Source: Kosakonia oryzendophytica (lineage in GTDB: Bacteria; Pseudomonadota; Gammaproteobacteria; Enterobacterales; Enterobacteriaceae). Taken from it: 64,000 nt of DNA. A program made the position numbers and the translations under genes. The notes beneath the pieces are model-generated. The model saw nothing but the letters and a program-made list of their open reading frames with translations, searched no databases and was not told the origin of the DNA. Of this stretch, positions 19,068 to 28,163 are shown in pieces (the first letter of the stretch is position 1; each line of letters begins with the position of its first letter). The stretch lies in NCBI RefSeq assembly GCF_900094925.1, contig NZ_FMAY01000002.1, forward strand, positions 567,131-631,130. Direction: 5' to 3'.

Positions 19068-20477
19068 ATGACTCCTGAAACCACCTCATTTGAACAGCAG
19101 CAAGTGGAACGTCGGCGTCGCAGGAATATTTTGCGTCACTTGTTGCAACGCGATAAAACGCCGCTGGCGATATTAATAATGGCTGCCGTCGCGGGAACGC
19201 TGACTGGATTAGTGGGCGTCGCTTTTGAAAAAGCGGTCAATTTCGTCATCAATACCCGGACTGGCGCGCTCGCCCAGGTGGCGGATAACGCGTGGCAGAT
19301 CTGGTCACTGGCTTTCATTGGCTCCGCTCTGTTGGCGATGGTGGGGTATTTTTTGGTTCGCCGCTTTGCGCCGGAGGCTGGCGGTTCCGGTATTCCGGAA
19401 ATTGAAGGCGCACTGGAAGAGTTACGTCCGGTACGCTGGTGGCGCGTACTGCCGGTTAAATTTATCGGCGGTATGGGAACACTTGGCGCAGGCATGGTAC
19501 TTGGCCGGGAAGGCCCGACGGTGCAGATTGGCGGTAATATTGGCCGCATGGTGGCGGATCTGTTCCGTATGCGCAGTGCAGAGGCGCGCCATACGCTACT
19601 GGCGACCGGTGCAGCGGCAGGCTTGTCAGCCGCGTTCAATGCGCCCTTGGCTGGGATCCTTTTTATTATTGAAGAGATGCGCTCCCAGTTTCACTACAAC
19701 CTCATCTCCATTAAAGCCGTGTTCACCGGTGTGATCATGTCGAGCATTGTGTTTCGCCTGTTTAATGGCGAAGCCGCGGTCATTGATGTTGGCAAACTTA
19801 GTAATGCGCCGGTCAACACACTCTGGCTCTATCTGGTGCTGGGGATGATTTTTGGCTGCGTAGGGCCTTTGTTTAATACGCTGGTGCTGCGTACTCAGGA
19901 TCTTTTTCAACGTATTCATGGTGGCCAGACGACCCGCTGGGTGCTGATCGGTGGGCTTATCGGTGGTGCTTGCGGCGTGTTGGGGCTGATTGCCCCGGCG
20001 TTTTCCGGTGGGGGTTTTGCTTTGATCCCGATAGCGGCAGCCGGGAACTATACTGTTGGGGTGTTGCTATTACTCTTTTTGATCCGTGTTGCCATGACGC
20101 TGCTGTGTTTCTGTTCGGGTGCACCGGGGGGAATATTTGCGCCGATGCTGTCGCTGGGTACGGTGTTGGGGATGGCTTTCGGCAGTGCGAGTGCAGATCT
20201 TTTTCCGCACTATCAACTGGATGCAGCAACGTTTGCCGTCGCGGGCATGGGCGCGTTACTGGCTGCTTCGTTACGCGCGCCGCTGACCGGGATCGTGCTG
20301 GTTCTGGAAATGACAGACAATTATCAGCTTATTCTGCCAATGATTATCACCTGTCTCGGTGCGACACTGTTAGCACAGTTCCTTGGCGGCAAACCGCTCT
20401 ATTCCGCTATCCTGGCACGTACGCTTGCCAGGCAGGAGGCGGCCGGTGTTGAGGCGTCGCGGCGGGAGAATACTTGA
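19068..20477 (+). CDS. clcA: H+/Cl- exchange transporter ClcA
   Basis: Exchanges two chloride ions for one proton across the inner membrane and supports extreme acid resistance in E. coli. Family motifs are all present: [25 protein letters not shown] (gating glutamate), [10 protein letters not shown] (internal proton glutamate), and GKPLYSAIL near the end with the chloride-coordinating tyrosine. Many hydrophobic helices are visible. I chose the ATG at 19068, giving 469 residues (E. coli 473); a TTG 21 bases upstream is in frame and neither has a clear Shine-Dalgarno sequence. Divergent from hemL and followed by erpA. Confidence 0.95.
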   Translation: MTPETTSFEQQQVERRRRRNILRHLLQRDKTPLAILIMAAVAGTLTGLVGVAFEKAVNFVINTRTGALAQVADNAWQIWSLAFIGSALLAMVGYFLVRRFAPEAGGSGIPEIEGALEELRPVRWWRVLPVKFIGGMGTLGAGMVLGREGPTVQIGGNIGRMVADLFRMRSAEARHTLLATGAAAGLSAAFNAPLAGILFIIEEMRSQFHYNLISIKAVFTGVIMSSIVFRLFNGEAAVIDVGKLSNAPVNTLWLYLVLGMIFGCVGPLFNTLVLRTQDLFQRIHGGQTTRWVLIGGLIGGACGVLGLIAPAFSGGGFALIPIAAAGNYTVGVLLLLFLIRVAMTLLCFCSGAPGGIFAPMLSLGTVLGMAFGSASADLFPHYQLDAATFAVAGMGALLAASLRAPLTGIVLVLEMTDNYQLILPMIITCLGATLLAQFLGGKPLYSAILARTLARQEAAGVEASRRENT

Positions 20478-20502
20478 ACGATTTAATAGCGTATTGGATA
20501 AT
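20474..20502 (+). promoter_or_regulatory. Candidate erpA promoter
   Basis: TTGAAC (20474-20479), 17 bases, then GATAAT (20497-20502). The -35 box overlaps the clcA stop codon. It is about 58 bases ahead of the erpA start. E. coli erpA is under IscR control, but I cannot point to a clear IscR site here. Confidence 0.5.
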
Positions 20503-20559
20503 AGCCAACAATGATCGGGTGACTATTTGCCCGGATCGCAGTAGCAATGGGAGCAAGAC

Positions 20560-20904
20560 ATGAGTGATGACGTAGCGTTGCCGCTGCAGTTTACCGATGC
20601 AGCAGCCAACAAAGTAAAAAGCCTGATCGCAGATGAGGAAAATCCAAACCTGAAACTGCGTGTCTACATCACCGGTGGTGGTTGCAGTGGCTTCCAGTAT
20701 GGTTTTACCTTTGATGATCAAATCAACGATGGCGATATGACCATTGAGAAACAGGGCGTTGGCCTGGTGGTTGATCCCATGAGCCTGCAATATCTGGTAG
20801 GTGGTTCGGTTGATTATACCGAAGGTCTGGAAGGTTCCCGCTTTGTGGTCACCAACCCGAATGCGACCAGCACCTGCGGCTGCGGTTCTTCGTTCAGTAT
20901 TTAA
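20560..20904 (+). CDS. erpA: Iron-sulfur cluster insertion protein ErpA
   Basis: An A-type carrier that delivers [4Fe-4S] clusters to targets such as IspG and IspH of isoprenoid synthesis and to respiratory enzymes. The length is 114 and the three cluster cysteines sit where expected: Cys42 in GGGCSGFQY and Cys106/Cys108 in STCGCGSS. The start ATG (MSDDVALPL) follows GGGAG. It is transcribed alone, between clcA and a strong bidirectional terminator. Its product supports the isoprenoid steps whose other genes (dxr, uppS) also lie in this window. Confidence 0.98.
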   Translation: MSDDVALPLQFTDAAANKVKSLIADEENPNLKLRVYITGGGCSGFQYGFTFDDQINDGDMTIEKQGVGLVVDPMSLQYLVGGSVDYTEGLEGSRFVVTNPNATSTCGCGSSFSI

Positions 20905-20920
20905 CGAACCCGGCAGGTAT

Positions 20921-20950
20921 AAAAAGCCGTGTCATCGACACGGCTTTTTT
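20921..20950. terminator. Bidirectional terminator between erpA and yadS
   Basis: AAAAAGCCGTGTC (20921-20933) pairs with GACACGGCTTTTT (20937-20949) around a 3-base loop. Flanking A and T runs give a U tract on both strands, serving the convergent erpA and yadS. Confidence 0.93.
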
Positions 20951-20951
20951 G

Positions 20952-21575
20952 TTATCGGCCCGGTTCATCCAGGGCGAACGTCGGTAGCTTCAGATGCCAG
21001 CGAATGGCCGCCAGACGAATCACCAGCGTAACCACCATGCCCAGCATACTGGCTGTTTCCAGCGGAATGGTAAAAAAGTGAAACGCAGTCGCATGCACAA
21101 TGCCGCCGGCGATACAGGCAGTGGCGTAAATTTCGGTACGCAGGATCATCGGCACTTCCCGCGCCAGAACGTCACGGATTATCCCGCCGCCCACACCGGT
21201 AACCACGCCCATACAGATAGCGACCAGCGGCCCGGTTTCGGCCAGAAAGGCCTTATTCACGCCAATCCCGACAAACACCGCCAGACCTACGGCGTCCAGC
21301 ACAGGGAGTATCCACTTCGGCAGGCGGCGCGGCTGACGCACCAGAATAATGGTCAGCATGCAGGTCACCATGGCGACCACCAGATCGGTAGGATCGGTTA
21401 CCCAGAATACCGGCCCGTGCGCCAGCGCCATATCGCGGATCGTCCCGCCGCCAACTGCGGTAACCACGCCGAGCACCAGCACGCCAAACGGATCCATCCG
21501 CAATTTTCCGGCAAGCAGGACGCCTGAGATGGCAAACACGGCAGTGCCGATAATATCCAGCCAGTAGACGAGCAT
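20952..21575 (-). CDS. yadS: TRIC-like membrane protein YadS (UPF0126 family)
   Basis: A small inner-membrane protein of 207 residues built from two repeats of about three helices. Each repeat carries a glycine-rich motif: VGGGTIRD near residue 42 and VGGGIIRD near 128. This is the UPF0126/Gly_transporter family, related in fold to TRIC cation channels; the substrate is not established, and glycine transport has been proposed for relatives. The start ATG (MLVYWLD) is the only sensible one. It lies 13 bases after the btuF stop on the same strand, so it may be co-transcribed with mtn and btuF. Confidence 0.9.
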   Translation of the reverse strand: MLVYWLDIIGTAVFAISGVLLAGKLRMDPFGVLVLGVVTAVGGGTIRDMALAHGPVFWVTDPTDLVVAMVTCMLTIILVRQPRRLPKWILPVLDAVGLAVFVGIGVNKAFLAETGPLVAICMGVVTGVGGGIIRDVLAREVPMILRTEIYATACIAGGIVHATAFHFFTIPLETASMLGMVVTLVIRLAAIRWHLKLPTFALDEPGR

Positions 21576-21588
21576 GTGAATTCCCCGG

Positions 21589-22389
21589 TTATTTCACCTG
21601 CGCAAGGGCAGTACAGAGTTGTTGAGCGGCGAGGATAATACGCGGGCTTGCGCGTTCAAACCAGTCGCTGTGTAGAGAAATAATCGGTACATCGAGCTGG
21701 CTATGCCAGAATTGTTCGATATTGGGAATTTCACGCGCCTCTCCGGCGACCACAATCGCCTGCGGCTGGCGGGCTAATACTTGCTCGCGGCTGACCTGCG
21801 GCCAGGGCACGCGACTGGCGGCAAAGATGTTTTCGCCGCCGCACAGCTCCAGCACCTCGTTCTGAATCGAACCTTGCCCGCTGGTGAACAGCGGCTGTGC
21901 ACCAAATTGCAGGAACACGCGTTTTTTCGGCTGGTTTGCATAGCGCGCTTTCAATTCGTCATAACGTGCCATCAGCTGTTGCGCCGCTTGTCGGGCCTGC
22001 TCAGGATGCGGGCTGTAGGGCTCAAGCGCGCGCAGCGTCTCTGCAACTTGTTCGATGGTGATGGCATCCACCCACATCACGGTAACGCCAAACTGCTTCA
22101 GTTGATTGACCTGCCGTTCGGTGTTGCCTCCGCGCCACGCCAGCACCATGTCGGGTTTCAATGCGACAATGCGTTCGAGGTTGATGCCTTGCCAACTGGC
22201 GACTTGTTCAATATGCGCGGCTTCGGGAGGGTAATCGGAATAGCTGCTCACGCCGACAGGCGTAATCCCTGCGGCAAACAGCAGTTCTGTATTGGCCGGT
22301 GAGAGCGAAATCACGCGCGGCGCGGCGAACAGCCACGCCGGCAGCAGAATAAGCAGGGCGGCAAGCGCCCCGAGTGAACGATTAGCCAC
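21589..22389 (-). CDS. btuF: Vitamin B12-binding periplasmic protein
   Basis: Captures cobalamin in the periplasm and hands it to the BtuCD ABC importer, which is encoded elsewhere. The 266-residue length is that of E. coli. A signal peptide (hydrophobic [17 protein letters not shown]) is followed by [19 protein letters not shown] at the mature N-terminus. The two lobes are joined by a helix, as in FhuD. The start is GTG at 22389 and overlaps the end of mtn by eight bases, so translation is coupled. Linkage with mtn is conserved in E. coli. Confidence 0.95.
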   Translation of the reverse strand: MANRSLGALAALLILLPAWLFAAPRVISLSPANTELLFAAGITPVGVSSYSDYPPEAAHIEQVASWQGINLERIVALKPDMVLAWRGGNTERQVNQLKQFGVTVMWVDAITIEQVAETLRALEPYSPHPEQARQAAQQLMARYDELKARYANQPKKRVFLQFGAQPLFTSGQGSIQNEVLELCGGENIFAASRVPWPQVSREQVLARQPQAIVVAGEAREIPNIEQFWHSQLDVPIISLHSDWFERASPRIILAAQQLCTALAQVK

Positions 22390-23080
22390 GCGCCAGGTTC
22401 TGCACCAGGGTTTCCACCATCAGGCTGGATTGTTTCGCCGCGACGGCCAGGAACTCATCAAAGCTCAGGTGCGACTGTTGATCTGCCACGTCGGAGATGG
22501 CGCGAACCACAACAAACGGCACGCCGAAGTTATGGCAAACATGCGCAATGGCGGTGGCTTCCATTTCCACGGCGATGGCTTGCGGGAAGTTGTGGCGGAT
22601 TTTCGCCAGACCCACTGAACCATTGATAAAGGCATCGCCGCTGACAATCAAACCGCGCACGGCGTGCAGATCCAGTTGCGCGATACAGGCTTCTGCGGCG
22701 GCAATCAGTTTATCATCGGCTTTAAAGCCCGCCGGGCAGCCCGGTAACTGGCCGTACTCGTAACCGAAAGCCGTCACGTCGGCATCGTGATAACGCGCTT
22801 CGTCAGACACCACGATATCGCCTACTTTCAGCGTTGGCGCCAGACCGCCCGCAGAACCGGTATTGATAATCACATCCGGCTGGCAGCGCTCCAGCAGCAA
22901 CGTTGCGCCCATGGCAGCAGCGACTTTGCCAATGCCCGACTTCAGCAGTGCAACGTCAGTGCCATTCAGCGTACCGGTGTAGATTTCGCTCCCGCCAATA
23001 TTCAGGGTCTGACGGTTCTCGATTTTGTCACGCAGCAGCGTAACTTCTTCTTCCATTGCACCAATAATGCCAATTTTCAT
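22382..23080 (-). CDS. mtn: 5'-methylthioadenosine/S-adenosylhomocysteine nucleosidase
   Basis: Cleaves the toxic by-products methylthioadenosine and S-adenosylhomocysteine (and 5'-deoxyadenosine) to adenine plus sugar, feeding methionine salvage and AI-2 signalling. The length is 232, as in E. coli Pfs. Visible signatures are [10 protein letters not shown] at the start (catalytic Glu12), NTGSAGGL near 77, [11 protein letters not shown] near 172 for ribose binding, and RAISDVADQ with the catalytic aspartate near 197. It heads the minus-strand set mtn-btuF-yadS and is divergent from dgt across a 106-base gap. Confidence 0.97.
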   Translation of the reverse strand: MKIGIIGAMEEEVTLLRDKIENRQTLNIGGSEIYTGTLNGTDVALLKSGIGKVAAAMGATLLLERCQPDVIINTGSAGGLAPTLKVGDIVVSDEARYHDADVTAFGYEYGQLPGCPAGFKADDKLIAAAEACIAQLDLHAVRGLIVSGDAFINGSVGLAKIRHNFPQAIAVEMEATAIAHVCHNFGVPFVVVRAISDVADQQSHLSFDEFLAVAAKQSSLMVETLVQNLARG

Positions 23081-23186
23081 GGAGATACTCGCTAATGTGA
23101 TAAGACAGAATTACGTTTTCAGGGCATAGTCTATCATGGCATACACAATTGCATGATATCCCGTGACGCTTCGCACAGGAGAGAAA

Positions 23187-24701
23187 ATGGCAGAGATCGA
23201 CTTTCGCAACAAAATAAACTGGCACCGTCGCTATCGTTCGCCGCAGGGCGTGAAAACTGAGCGTGAAATCCTGCGTATTTTTGAAAGCGATCGCGGGCGC
23301 ATCATCAACTCCCCGGCCATTCGGCGGTTGCAACAAAAAACGCAGGTTTTCCCCCTGGAACGCAATGCCGCGGTACGTACACGCCTTACCCACTCCCTGG
23401 AAGTACAACAGGTGGGACGCTACATCGCCAAAGAAATCCTTAGCCGCCTGAAAGAACTGAAGTTGCTGGAAACTTACGGGTTGGATGAACTGACCGGACC
23501 GTTTGAAAGCATTGTTGAAATGGCGTGCCTGATGCATGACATTGGCAACCCACCTTTCGGCCATTTTGGCGAGGCGGCAATTAATGATTGGTTCCATCAG
23601 CGGCTGGCGCCGGAAGATGCGCTCGGTCAACCGTTATCGGACGATCGCTGTGAAGTGGCGGTGTTGCGCCTGCATGAGGGCGAAGATGGGTTAAATGCGC
23701 TACGTAGAAAAGTTCGTCAGGATTTAAGCCATTTTGAAGGAAACGCGCAGGGGATCCGCCTGGTGCATACGCTGATGCGAATGAACCTGACCTGGGCGCA
23801 GGTCGGTTGCATATTAAAATATACGCGCCCTGCATGGTGGGTTGGTTCTCCTCCAACGTCGCACAGCTATTTAATGAAAAAACCAGGTTATTATTTCAGC
23901 GAAGAAGCCTATGTTGAGCGCTTACGTAAAGAATTAAACCTGGATACTTACAGCCGCTTCCCTTTGACGTGGATAATGGAAGCCGCTGATGATATTTCTT
24001 ATTGCGTCGCCGACTTAGAGGATGCGGTAGAAAAACGTATTTTCACGGCGGAACAACTTTACCAGCATCTTTATGATGCCTGGGGAACACATGAAAAGGG
24101 TTCGTTGTTTGCTCAGGTGGTCGAAAATGCCTGGGATAAATCCCGTGTGAATTCCATGAGCCGCAGTGCGGAAGATCAATTCTTTATGTATCTGCGGGTC
24201 AATACCCTTAATAAGCTGGTGCCCTACGCTGCACAGCGCTTTATTGATAACCTGCCCCAAATCTTCAGCGGTGAATTCAACCATGCGTTGCTGGAGGATG
24301 ATAGCGGATTCAGTCAGCTACTTGAATTATATAAAAATGTCGCCATTAAACATGTATTCAGCCACCCGGACGTTGAGCAGCTTGAATTACAAGGTTATCG
24401 CGTCATCAGTGGGTTGCTGGATATTTACCGCCCGTTGTTACAATTATCGTTGGCGGATTTTACTGAGCTGGTGGAAAAGGAGCGTCTGCGCCGCTTTCCG
24501 ATTGCATCGCGTCTGTTTCATAAACTGTCGACGCGCCATCGATTAGCGTATGTAGAAGCGGTCAGTAAATTATCGCCCGATTCGGCGGAGTATCCGGTGC
24601 TGGAGTATTATCATCGTTGTCGATTGATTCAGGATTATATCAGCGGTATGACTGATTTATATTCTTGGGATGAATATCGTCGTTTGATGGCAGTGGAATA
24701 A
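23187..24701 (+). CDS. dgt: Deoxyguanosine triphosphate triphosphohydrolase
   Basis: An HD-domain enzyme that hydrolyses dGTP to deoxyguanosine and tripolyphosphate, controlling the dGTP pool. The metal-binding histidine and aspartate are in RLTHSLEV and [16 protein letters not shown] (residues about 65-130), with [14 protein letters not shown] near 275. The length from the ATG at 23187 (MAEIDF) is 504, one below E. coli. The start follows CAGGAGAG; a longer frame was rejected because the extra residues are not in the family. The 3' half is noticeably richer in AT than its neighbours. Followed by degP on the same strand. Confidence 0.96.
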   Translation: MAEIDFRNKINWHRRYRSPQGVKTEREILRIFESDRGRIINSPAIRRLQQKTQVFPLERNAAVRTRLTHSLEVQQVGRYIAKEILSRLKELKLLETYGLDELTGPFESIVEMACLMHDIGNPPFGHFGEAAINDWFHQRLAPEDALGQPLSDDRCEVAVLRLHEGEDGLNALRRKVRQDLSHFEGNAQGIRLVHTLMRMNLTWAQVGCILKYTRPAWWVGSPPTSHSYLMKKPGYYFSEEAYVERLRKELNLDTYSRFPLTWIMEAADDISYCVADLEDAVEKRIFTAEQLYQHLYDAWGTHEKGSLFAQVVENAWDKSRVNSMSRSAEDQFFMYLRVNTLNKLVPYAAQRFIDNLPQIFSGEFNHALLEDDSGFSQLLELYKNVAIKHVFSHPDVEQLELQGYRVISGLLDIYRPLLQLSLADFTELVEKERLRRFPIASRLFHKLSTRHRLAYVEAVSKLSPDSAEYPVLEYYHRCRLIQDYISGMTDLYSWDEYRRLMAVE

Positions 24702-24713
24702 CCCCGTTGTTTT

Positions 24714-24727
24714 GTAAAGAACGACAA
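24714..24727 (+). promoter_or_regulatory. Possible CpxR site upstream of degP
   Basis: GTAAA, four bases, then GACAA approximates the CpxR pattern of two GTAAA half-sites. It lies about 45 bases upstream of the sigma-E -35 box. E. coli degP is known to be activated by CpxR from upstream; the second half-site here is imperfect, so this is tentative. Confidence 0.4.
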
Positions 24728-24759
24728 TAAATTTTTACTTTTTGCCGAAACGACATCCC

Positions 24760-24787
24760 GGAACTTCAGGCTATAAATCGACTCTGA
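24760..24787 (+). promoter_or_regulatory. Sigma-E promoter of degP
   Basis: GGAACTT (24760-24766) and TCTGA (24783-24787) with a 16-base spacer match the sigma-E consensus exactly, and the spacer sequence resembles that of E. coli degP. Transcription would start about 50 bases ahead of the degP ATG. This ties degP to the envelope stress response that RseP, encoded further on, switches on. Confidence 0.92.
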
Positions 24788-24840
24788 GTGGTACATACAC
24801 AGCAGTTTGTTTGCGTTAATCGGTAATGAGATAGAGACAC

Positions 24841-26277
24841 ATGAAAAAAACCACGTTAGCAATGAGTGCACTGGCCTTGAGTTTAAGTTTAGCGCTGTCT
24901 CCTCTGTCAGCTACGGCGGCGGAAACAGCATCTTCAGCTACCCCGTCGCAACAAATGCCGAGCCTTGCGCCGATGCTGGAAAAAGTGATGCCTTCGGTGG
25001 TGAGTATTAACGTAGAAGGCAGCACGACGGTGAATACCCCGCGTATGCCACGTAACTTCCAGCAGTTCTTTGGTGATAATTCACCGTTCTGCCAGGACGG
25101 TTCTCCGTTCCAGGGCTCGCCATTCTGCCAGGGCGGTCAGGGTGGGCAAGATGGCTCCGGCGGTGGTCAGCAGCAGAAATTTATGGCATTGGGCTCCGGG
25201 GTCATTATTGATGCCGCCAAAGGCTATGTTGTGACCAACAACCACGTCGTGGATAACGCCAATACCATTAAGGTTCAGTTGAGCGACGGGCGTAAATTTG
25301 ACGCTAAAGTGGTGGGTAAAGACCCGCGTTCCGACATCGCCCTGATCCAGATTCAGGATCCGAAAAACCTGACCGCTATCAAGCTGGCGGATTCTGACGC
25401 CCTGCGCGTGGGTGACTATACGGTAGCGATTGGTAACCCGTTCGGTCTGGGTGAGACGGTGACTTCCGGGATTGTTTCCGCGCTTGGCCGCAGCGGGCTG
25501 AATGCTGAAAACTACGAAAACTTTATCCAAACGGATGCGGCGATTAACCGGGGTAACTCCGGTGGTGCACTGGTCAACCTGAATGGTGAACTGATCGGGA
25601 TTAACACCGCAATCCTCGCGCCGGACGGCGGCAACATTGGTATCGGTTTTGCCATCCCGAGTAATATGGTGAAAAACCTGACCGGCCAGATGGTTGAGTT
25701 CGGCCAGGTACGCCGTGGTGAGCTGGGGATTATGGGGACTGAACTGAACTCCGAGCTGGCGAAAGCGATGAAAGTCGATGCCCAACGCGGGGCGTTTGTC
25801 AGCCAGGTGATGCCGAATTCCGCCGCCGCGAAAGCGGGTATCAAGGCGGGTGATGTGATCACCTCGCTGAATGGCAAACCGATTAGCAGCTTCGCCGCAC
25901 TGCGTGCTGAAGTGGGTTCAATGCCAATTGGCAGTAAAGTTGCTCTTGGCCTGTTGCGTGACGGCAAACCGGTGAATATCACGCTGGAATTGCAGCAGAG
26001 CAGCCAGAACCAGGTGGATTCCAGCACCATCTTCAGTGGCATTGAAGGCGCGGAAATGAGCAACAAAGGCAAAGATGCTGGCGTGGTGGTTAACGCAGTG
26101 AAAGCGAATACCCCTGCGGCGCAGATTGGCCTGAAAAAAGGGGATGTGATTATCGGTGCTAACCAGCAGCCGGTGAAAAATATCGCTGAGTTGCGCAAAA
26201 TCCTCGACGGCAAACCGTCTGTACTGGCGCTGAATATTCAGCGTGGCGATACCTCCATTTATCTGCTGATGCAGTAA
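24841..26277 (+). CDS. degP: Periplasmic serine protease/chaperone DegP (HtrA)
   Basis: Degrades or holds misfolded envelope proteins in the periplasm, essential at high temperature in E. coli. A signal peptide ends at ATA (residue 26). The trypsin-like domain has the triad His135 (NNHVV), Asp165 (DPRSD) and Ser240 (GNSGG); two PDZ domains follow (about 285-375 and 395-475). The LA loop holds the cysteine pair Cys84/Cys96 and a glycine/glutamine-rich stretch that is four residues longer than in E. coli, giving 478 against 474. The start ATG follows GAGA. Driven by the sigma-E promoter just upstream. Confidence 0.97.
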   Translation: MKKTTLAMSALALSLSLALSPLSATAAETASSATPSQQMPSLAPMLEKVMPSVVSINVEGSTTVNTPRMPRNFQQFFGDNSPFCQDGSPFQGSPFCQGGQGGQDGSGGGQQQKFMALGSGVIIDAAKGYVVTNNHVVDNANTIKVQLSDGRKFDAKVVGKDPRSDIALIQIQDPKNLTAIKLADSDALRVGDYTVAIGNPFGLGETVTSGIVSALGRSGLNAENYENFIQTDAAINRGNSGGALVNLNGELIGINTAILAPDGGNIGIGFAIPSNMVKNLTGQMVEFGQVRRGELGIMGTELNSELAKAMKVDAQRGAFVSQVMPNSAAAKAGIKAGDVITSLNGKPISSFAALRAEVGSMPIGSKVALGLLRDGKPVNITLELQQSSQNQVDSSTIFSGIEGAEMSNKGKDAGVVVNAVKANTPAAQIGLKKGDVIIGANQQPVKNIAELRKILDGKPSVLALNIQRGDTSIYLLMQ

Positions 26278-26286
26278 TCTGTAAAA

Positions 26287-26314
26287 CCCCTCTTCCTCCC
26301 TGCGAGGAGAGGGG
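26287..26314. repeat. GA-rich hairpin after degP
   Basis: CCCCTCTTCCTC (26287-26298) pairs with GAGGAGAGGGG (26304-26314), with one bulged T and a 5-base loop. It starts nine bases after the degP stop. CTCCTTCTGTTTT follows, so weak termination is possible. Related in core sequence to the hairpins at 17583 and 28134. Confidence 0.6.
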
Positions 26315-26434
26315 CTCCTTCTGTTTTGTGAAGCCTTCCACAACTCCATACTTCTGAATGCTGCTTTGTGCATATGCACAGTGCGCGCTATGGTTTTCTC
26401 CCATATGCTTGGGCTCTGCTCACGGGAGGGTTAC

Positions 26435-27592
26435 ATGGCTGGCTGGCACCTTGATACCAAAATGGCACAGGATATCGTGGCGCGCACGATGCGCATCATC
26501 GATACAAACATTAACGTCATGGATGCACGTGGTCGCATCATTGGTAGCGGCGATCGCGAACGAATTGGGGAATTGCACGAAGGTGCGCTGTTAGTTCTCT
26601 CCCAGGGCCGCGTGGTGGACATTGATGATGCGGTCGCGCGTCACTTGCATGGCGTACGTCAGGGGATCAACCTGCCGCTACGACTGGAAGGCGAAATTGT
26701 CGGCGTTATCGGTTTGACCGGCGAACCGGAAACGTTGCGCAAATATGGCGAACTGGTCTGTATGACCGCTGAGATGATGCTGGAACAATCCCGTTTGATG
26801 CATCTGCTGGCACAAGACAGCCGCTTACGTGAAGAGCTGGTGATGAACCTGATCCAGGCGGAAGAGCATACGCCCGCATTAACTGAATGGGCGCAGCGCT
26901 TGGGTATCGATTTAAACCAGCCGCGTGTGGTGGCGGTCGTGGAAGTCGACAGTGGTCAACTGGGCGTTGATAGTGCCATGGCCGAATTGCAGCAGTTGCA
27001 GAATGCGCTGACTACGCCGGAACGCAACAACCTTATCGCGATTGTCTCGTTAACGGAGATGGTGGTGCTCAAACCGGCGCTCAATCAGTTTGGTCGCTGG
27101 GACGCGGAAGATCACCGCAAGCGCGTTGAGCAGTTGATTACCCGCATGAAAGAGAACGGCCAACTGCGTTTTCGTGTTGCGCTTGGCAACTATTTTACTG
27201 GTCCTGGCAGTATCGCCCGTTCATACCGTACCGCGCGCACCACGATGATGGTGGGTAAACAACGGATGCCGGAAAACCGCAGCTATTTCTATCAGGATCT
27301 GATGTTGCCAGTATTGCTGGACAGTTTACGTGGCGGCTGGCAGGCGAATGAGCTGGCGCGCCCGTTGTCACGGTTAAAAGCGATGGACAACAATGGCCTG
27401 CTCAGGCGCACTTTATCGGCCTGGTTCCGCCATAACGTACAGCCGCTGGCAACGTCCAAGGCGCTGTTTATCCACCGCAACACGCTGGAATACCGTCTCA
27501 ATCGCATCTCTGAACTGACCGGGCTGGATTTAGGGAATTTCGATGACAGGCTACTACTGTATGTGGCGCTGCAACTGGACGAGCAACGTTGA
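26435..27592 (+). CDS. cdaR: Sugar diacid utilization regulator CdaR
   Basis: Transcriptional activator that in E. coli responds to glucarate, galactarate or glycerate and turns on gudPX, garPLRK and garD. The N-terminal sugar-diacid recognition domain includes MDARGRIIGSGDRERIGELH. The C-terminal PucR-type helix-turn-helix includes LFIHRNTLEYRLNRISELTG near residues 345-365. The length is 385 from ATG 26435 (MAGWHLD), behind GGGAGGG, equal to E. coli. The sequence is extremely conserved. None of its target genes is in the window. Confidence 0.96.
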   Translation: MAGWHLDTKMAQDIVARTMRIIDTNINVMDARGRIIGSGDRERIGELHEGALLVLSQGRVVDIDDAVARHLHGVRQGINLPLRLEGEIVGVIGLTGEPETLRKYGELVCMTAEMMLEQSRLMHLLAQDSRLREELVMNLIQAEEHTPALTEWAQRLGIDLNQPRVVAVVEVDSGQLGVDSAMAELQQLQNALTTPERNNLIAIVSLTEMVVLKPALNQFGRWDAEDHRKRVEQLITRMKENGQLRFRVALGNYFTGPGSIARSYRTARTTMMVGKQRMPENRSYFYQDLMLPVLLDSLRGGWQANELARPLSRLKAMDNNGLLRRTLSAWFRHNVQPLATSKALFIHRNTLEYRLNRISELTGLDLGNFDDRLLLYVALQLDEQR

Positions 27593-27602
27593 TTTGATAT
27601 TT

Positions 27603-27641
27603 CTTACCCGGCCTGTGGAAAGGCTCCGCAGACCGGGTAAG
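27603..27641. repeat. Long hairpin between convergent cdaR and yaeH
   Basis: CTTACCCGG (27603-27611) pairs with CCGGGTAAG (27633-27641), and inner CTGTGG pairs with CCGCAG. No T run follows on either strand, so this may be a REP-like palindrome or a Rho-assisted end rather than a classical terminator. Confidence 0.6.
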
Positions 27642-27651
27642 CACGACACGG

Positions 27652-28041
27652 TTATTTCCCGCGCGTTAATTTCTCAAGATCCGACTCAATTTCATTGATC
27701 TTGTTGGTAACCACGCTTTCAAGGTGACGCAGATCGTCAAGGATCTTACGTTTCAGATCCACTTCGGTACGATCGCGCTGGCAGATTTGATCTAACTCAT
27801 CAATGACATAGCGCAGGTTAGGGCTGATCTCCTGAACCTCTTTATACCCCTGGCCGACACCGTCAGCGACCACGGTTTTACGCTGACGCGGGTATTTAAA
27901 CTTCACGCTCTTGGCAAAAAACTCGCCTTTGTCCTTATGAAAATAGATTTTCAGGATATCGTTGTTCGCTTCCTGGCGGAGGCTGTAACGATCAATTTCA
28001 TCGGGATTGGTAATGCCTAAACTTTTCAGATTATCGTACAT
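27652..28041 (-). CDS. yaeH: Conserved DUF3461 protein YaeH
   Basis: A 129-residue cytoplasmic protein of unknown function, one residue longer than E. coli YaeH. The N-terminus [19 protein letters not shown] is typical of the family. The C-terminal half (about residues 80-128) is highly charged, with a heptad-like pattern that suggests a coiled coil. There is no signal peptide or membrane segment. The start ATG follows AAGGGT. It is convergent with cdaR and lies 122 bases downstream of dapD. No function can be assigned from context. Confidence 0.92.
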   Translation of the reverse strand: MYDNLKSLGITNPDEIDRYSLRQEANNDILKIYFHKDKGEFFAKSVKFKYPRQRKTVVADGVGQGYKEVQEISPNLRYVIDELDQICQRDRTEVDLKRKILDDLRHLESVVTNKINEIESDLEKLTRGK

Positions 28042-28133
28042 AGCGGTACCCTTAAGCTCAACATAACCTATGAATAATTAACGAAAAAATCTATTTTTTC
28101 CACCTGCGCGTACTAAAAAGGCGGGACAGGTCA

Positions 28134-28156
28134 CCCTCTCCCGAAAAGGGAGAGGG
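28134..28156. repeat. GA-rich hairpin after dapD
   Basis: CCCTCTCCC (28134-28142) pairs perfectly with GGGAGAGGG (28148-28156) around GAAAA. On the minus strand it begins seven bases after the dapD stop. It shares its stem and the following GGGGAAAGA flank with the hairpin at 17583-17607. Confidence 0.7.
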
Positions 28157-28163
28157 GAAAGAC

